From: Oribacterium asaccharolyticum ACB7
GTDB taxonomy: Bacteria; Bacillota; Clostridia; Lachnospirales; Lachnospiraceae
Assembly: GCF_000238075.1 (NCBI RefSeq)
Contig: NZ_JH414504.1
Location: forward strand, 354,886 to 418,885
Reading direction: 5' to 3'
Length of the DNA: 64,000 bases
The position numbers and the translations under genes are program-made. Positions within the stretch are counted from its first letter, which is position 1, and each line of letters begins with the position of its first letter. Shown piece by piece: positions 63,186 to 64,000 of the stretch. The notes under the pieces were generated by a model. The model searched no databases. It was given only the letters and a program-made list of their open reading frames with translations, and was not told the DNA's origin.

Positions 63186-64000
63186 GTTTGCTGACGTAGC
63201 AAAAATCTATGTAAGAAGCGGTAAGGGCGGAAACGGACATGTTTCCTTTCGAAGAGAGCTATTCGTACCGGCCGGAGGACCTGATGGCGGAGATGGCGGT
63301 AAGGGCGGAGATATTATCGTAGAAGTGGATGATGGTCTGAACAGCTTGGATTCTTTTCGCCATAAAACAAAATATACTGCCGGAGACGGACAGGAAGGCG
63401 ATGGACGTAAAATGCACGGCAAGAACGGAAAGGACCTGATTTTAAAGGTACCTGCCGGGACGCTTTTAAAGGATGCGGAAACAGGTAAGGTGATTGCCGA
63501 TATGAGCGGGGAAAACCGCAGAATTGTCCTGCTTCCGGGAGGAAAGGGCGGCTTGGGCAATATGCATTTTGCAACACCCTCTATGCAGGCTCCAAAGTTT
63601 GCTCAACCCGGGCAGGAAGCAAGAGAAATTACTCTCCGCCTGGAGCTTCGTGTGATTGCGGATGTAGGGCTTTTGGGCTTTCCGAATGTAGGAAAATCGA
63701 CTCTTCTTTCCATGTGTAGTAATGCCAGACCGGAAATTGCCAACTATCATTTTACGACGTTAAATCCTCACCTTGGCGTGGTGAATTTAAAGGGAGACAG
63801 AAGCTTTGTCATGGCGGATATTCCGGGACTGATTGAGGGAGCCAGTGAAGGAGTGGGACTCGGATTTCAATTTCTTCGCCATATTCACCGCTGCCGTGTC
63901 CTTATACACCTTGTGGATGGGGCGGGATCGGAAGGAAGGGTACCCTTGGAGGATTTAAAGAGCATTCATGCCGAGTGCAAAAGCTATGATCTGGAGATTT
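63184..64000 (+). CDS. obgE: GTPase ObgE, 3' truncated by window end
   Basis: The first 272 residues are visible and the frame is open to the window end. The glycine-rich Obg domain (MFADVAKIYVRSGKGGNGHV, GGDGGKGGDI) is followed by a GTPase domain with G1 GFPNVGKST near residue 165 and DIPGLIEGASEGVGLG. ObgE acts in 50S assembly and stress signalling. G4, G5 and any C-terminal domain lie beyond the window. Confidence 0.97.
   Translation, partial: MFADVAKIYVRSGKGGNGHVSFRRELFVPAGGPDGGDGGKGGDIIVEVDDGLNSLDSFRHKTKYTAGDGQEGDGRKMHGKNGKDLILKVPAGTLLKDAETGKVIADMSGENRRIVLLPGGKGGLGNMHFATPSMQAPKFAQPGQEAREITLRLELRVIADVGLLGFPNVGKSTLLSMCSNARPEIANYHFTTLNPHLGVVNLKGDRSFVMADIPGLIEGASEGVGLGFQFLRHIHRCRVLIHLVDGAGSEGRVPLEDLKSIHAECKSYDLEI

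Noticed and set aside
1..64000. CRISPR arrays, prophage or insertion sequences
   Set aside because: I saw no regularly spaced identical repeats with unique spacers, no transposase, integrase or phage structural genes.

Overview
The window reads as a chromosomal segment of a low-to-mid GC, Gram-positive anaerobic Clostridia, most likely a Lachnospiraceae-type organism. The evidence is a selenium-dependent D-proline reductase (Stickland) operon, a one-chain pyruvate:ferredoxin oxidoreductase, SepF, Firmicutes-style RBSs and sigma-A promoters, and an LPXTG-like surface protein. The genus cannot be fixed from sequence alone. Almost every gene lies on the + strand; the only clear exception is the surface protein at 27382-29856. 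I see no phage, IS element, CRISPR array, rRNA or tRNA.

Layout. 1-6090: the 3' part of prdA, a small prd-associated protein, prdB (a selenoprotein read through an in-frame TGA at 2068), a highly structured 309-bp gap, prdD and prdE (a PrdA paralogue split exactly at the PrdA processing site), then selB, the translation factor needed to decode that TGA. 6219-17901: leuS, a VanW-domain protein, nifJ, der, plsY and gpsA. 18018-23414: a complete branched-chain amino-acid type ABC importer (livKHMGF) behind a near-perfect sigma-A promoter, with a small membrane protein at the end. 23554-27258: alaS and an acyltransferase-like gene. 27382-31877: an accessory stretch with a beta-helix/CnaB surface protein, an ICMT-like methyltransferase and an unrecognised 416-aa protein. 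31986-38572: rpsU, phoH, ybeY, a SpoVB/MurJ-like flippase and two flavoproteins. 38914-47511: miaB, mutS, mutL, miaA and an aluminium-resistance/methionine gamma-lyase family gene, which together cover tRNA modification and mismatch repair. 47648-55139: radC, mreC, mreD, PBP2, rodA, mgsA and a D-Ala-D-Ala carboxypeptidase (cell-wall elongation), with no mreB between radC and mreC. 55215-62283: a P-loop protein, an HlyD-like protein, sepF, aroB, lspA, an RluD-type synthase and an NlpC/P60 hydrolase split by a one-base frameshift in an A7 run. 62395-64000: an L21 leader, rplU, rpmA, and obgE cut by the window end.

How the genes work together. The prd genes and selB form a selenium module for reductive amino-acid fermentation; the liv-type importer may feed amino-acid catabolism and nifJ handles pyruvate oxidation. 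The rest is mainly housekeeping: translation, tRNA modification, DNA repair and envelope growth.

Most unusual signals. (1) PrdD/PrdE are split precisely where PrdA is expected to self-cleave. (2) The prdB-prdD gap has a long-range 18-bp stem ending in T8, a second strong hairpin, and two mutually exclusive pairings just before prdD. (3) Short tandem duplications (12-27 bp) recur just after stop codons, several of them copying the stop codon. (4) Five consecutive small hairpins occupy 97 nt upstream of miaB. (5) Short hairpins that bury the Shine-Dalgarno sequence recur at several unrelated genes. (6) An A7 frameshift interrupts the NlpC/P60 protein. (7) L27 lacks the Prp-cleaved N-terminal extension and prp is absent beside it.
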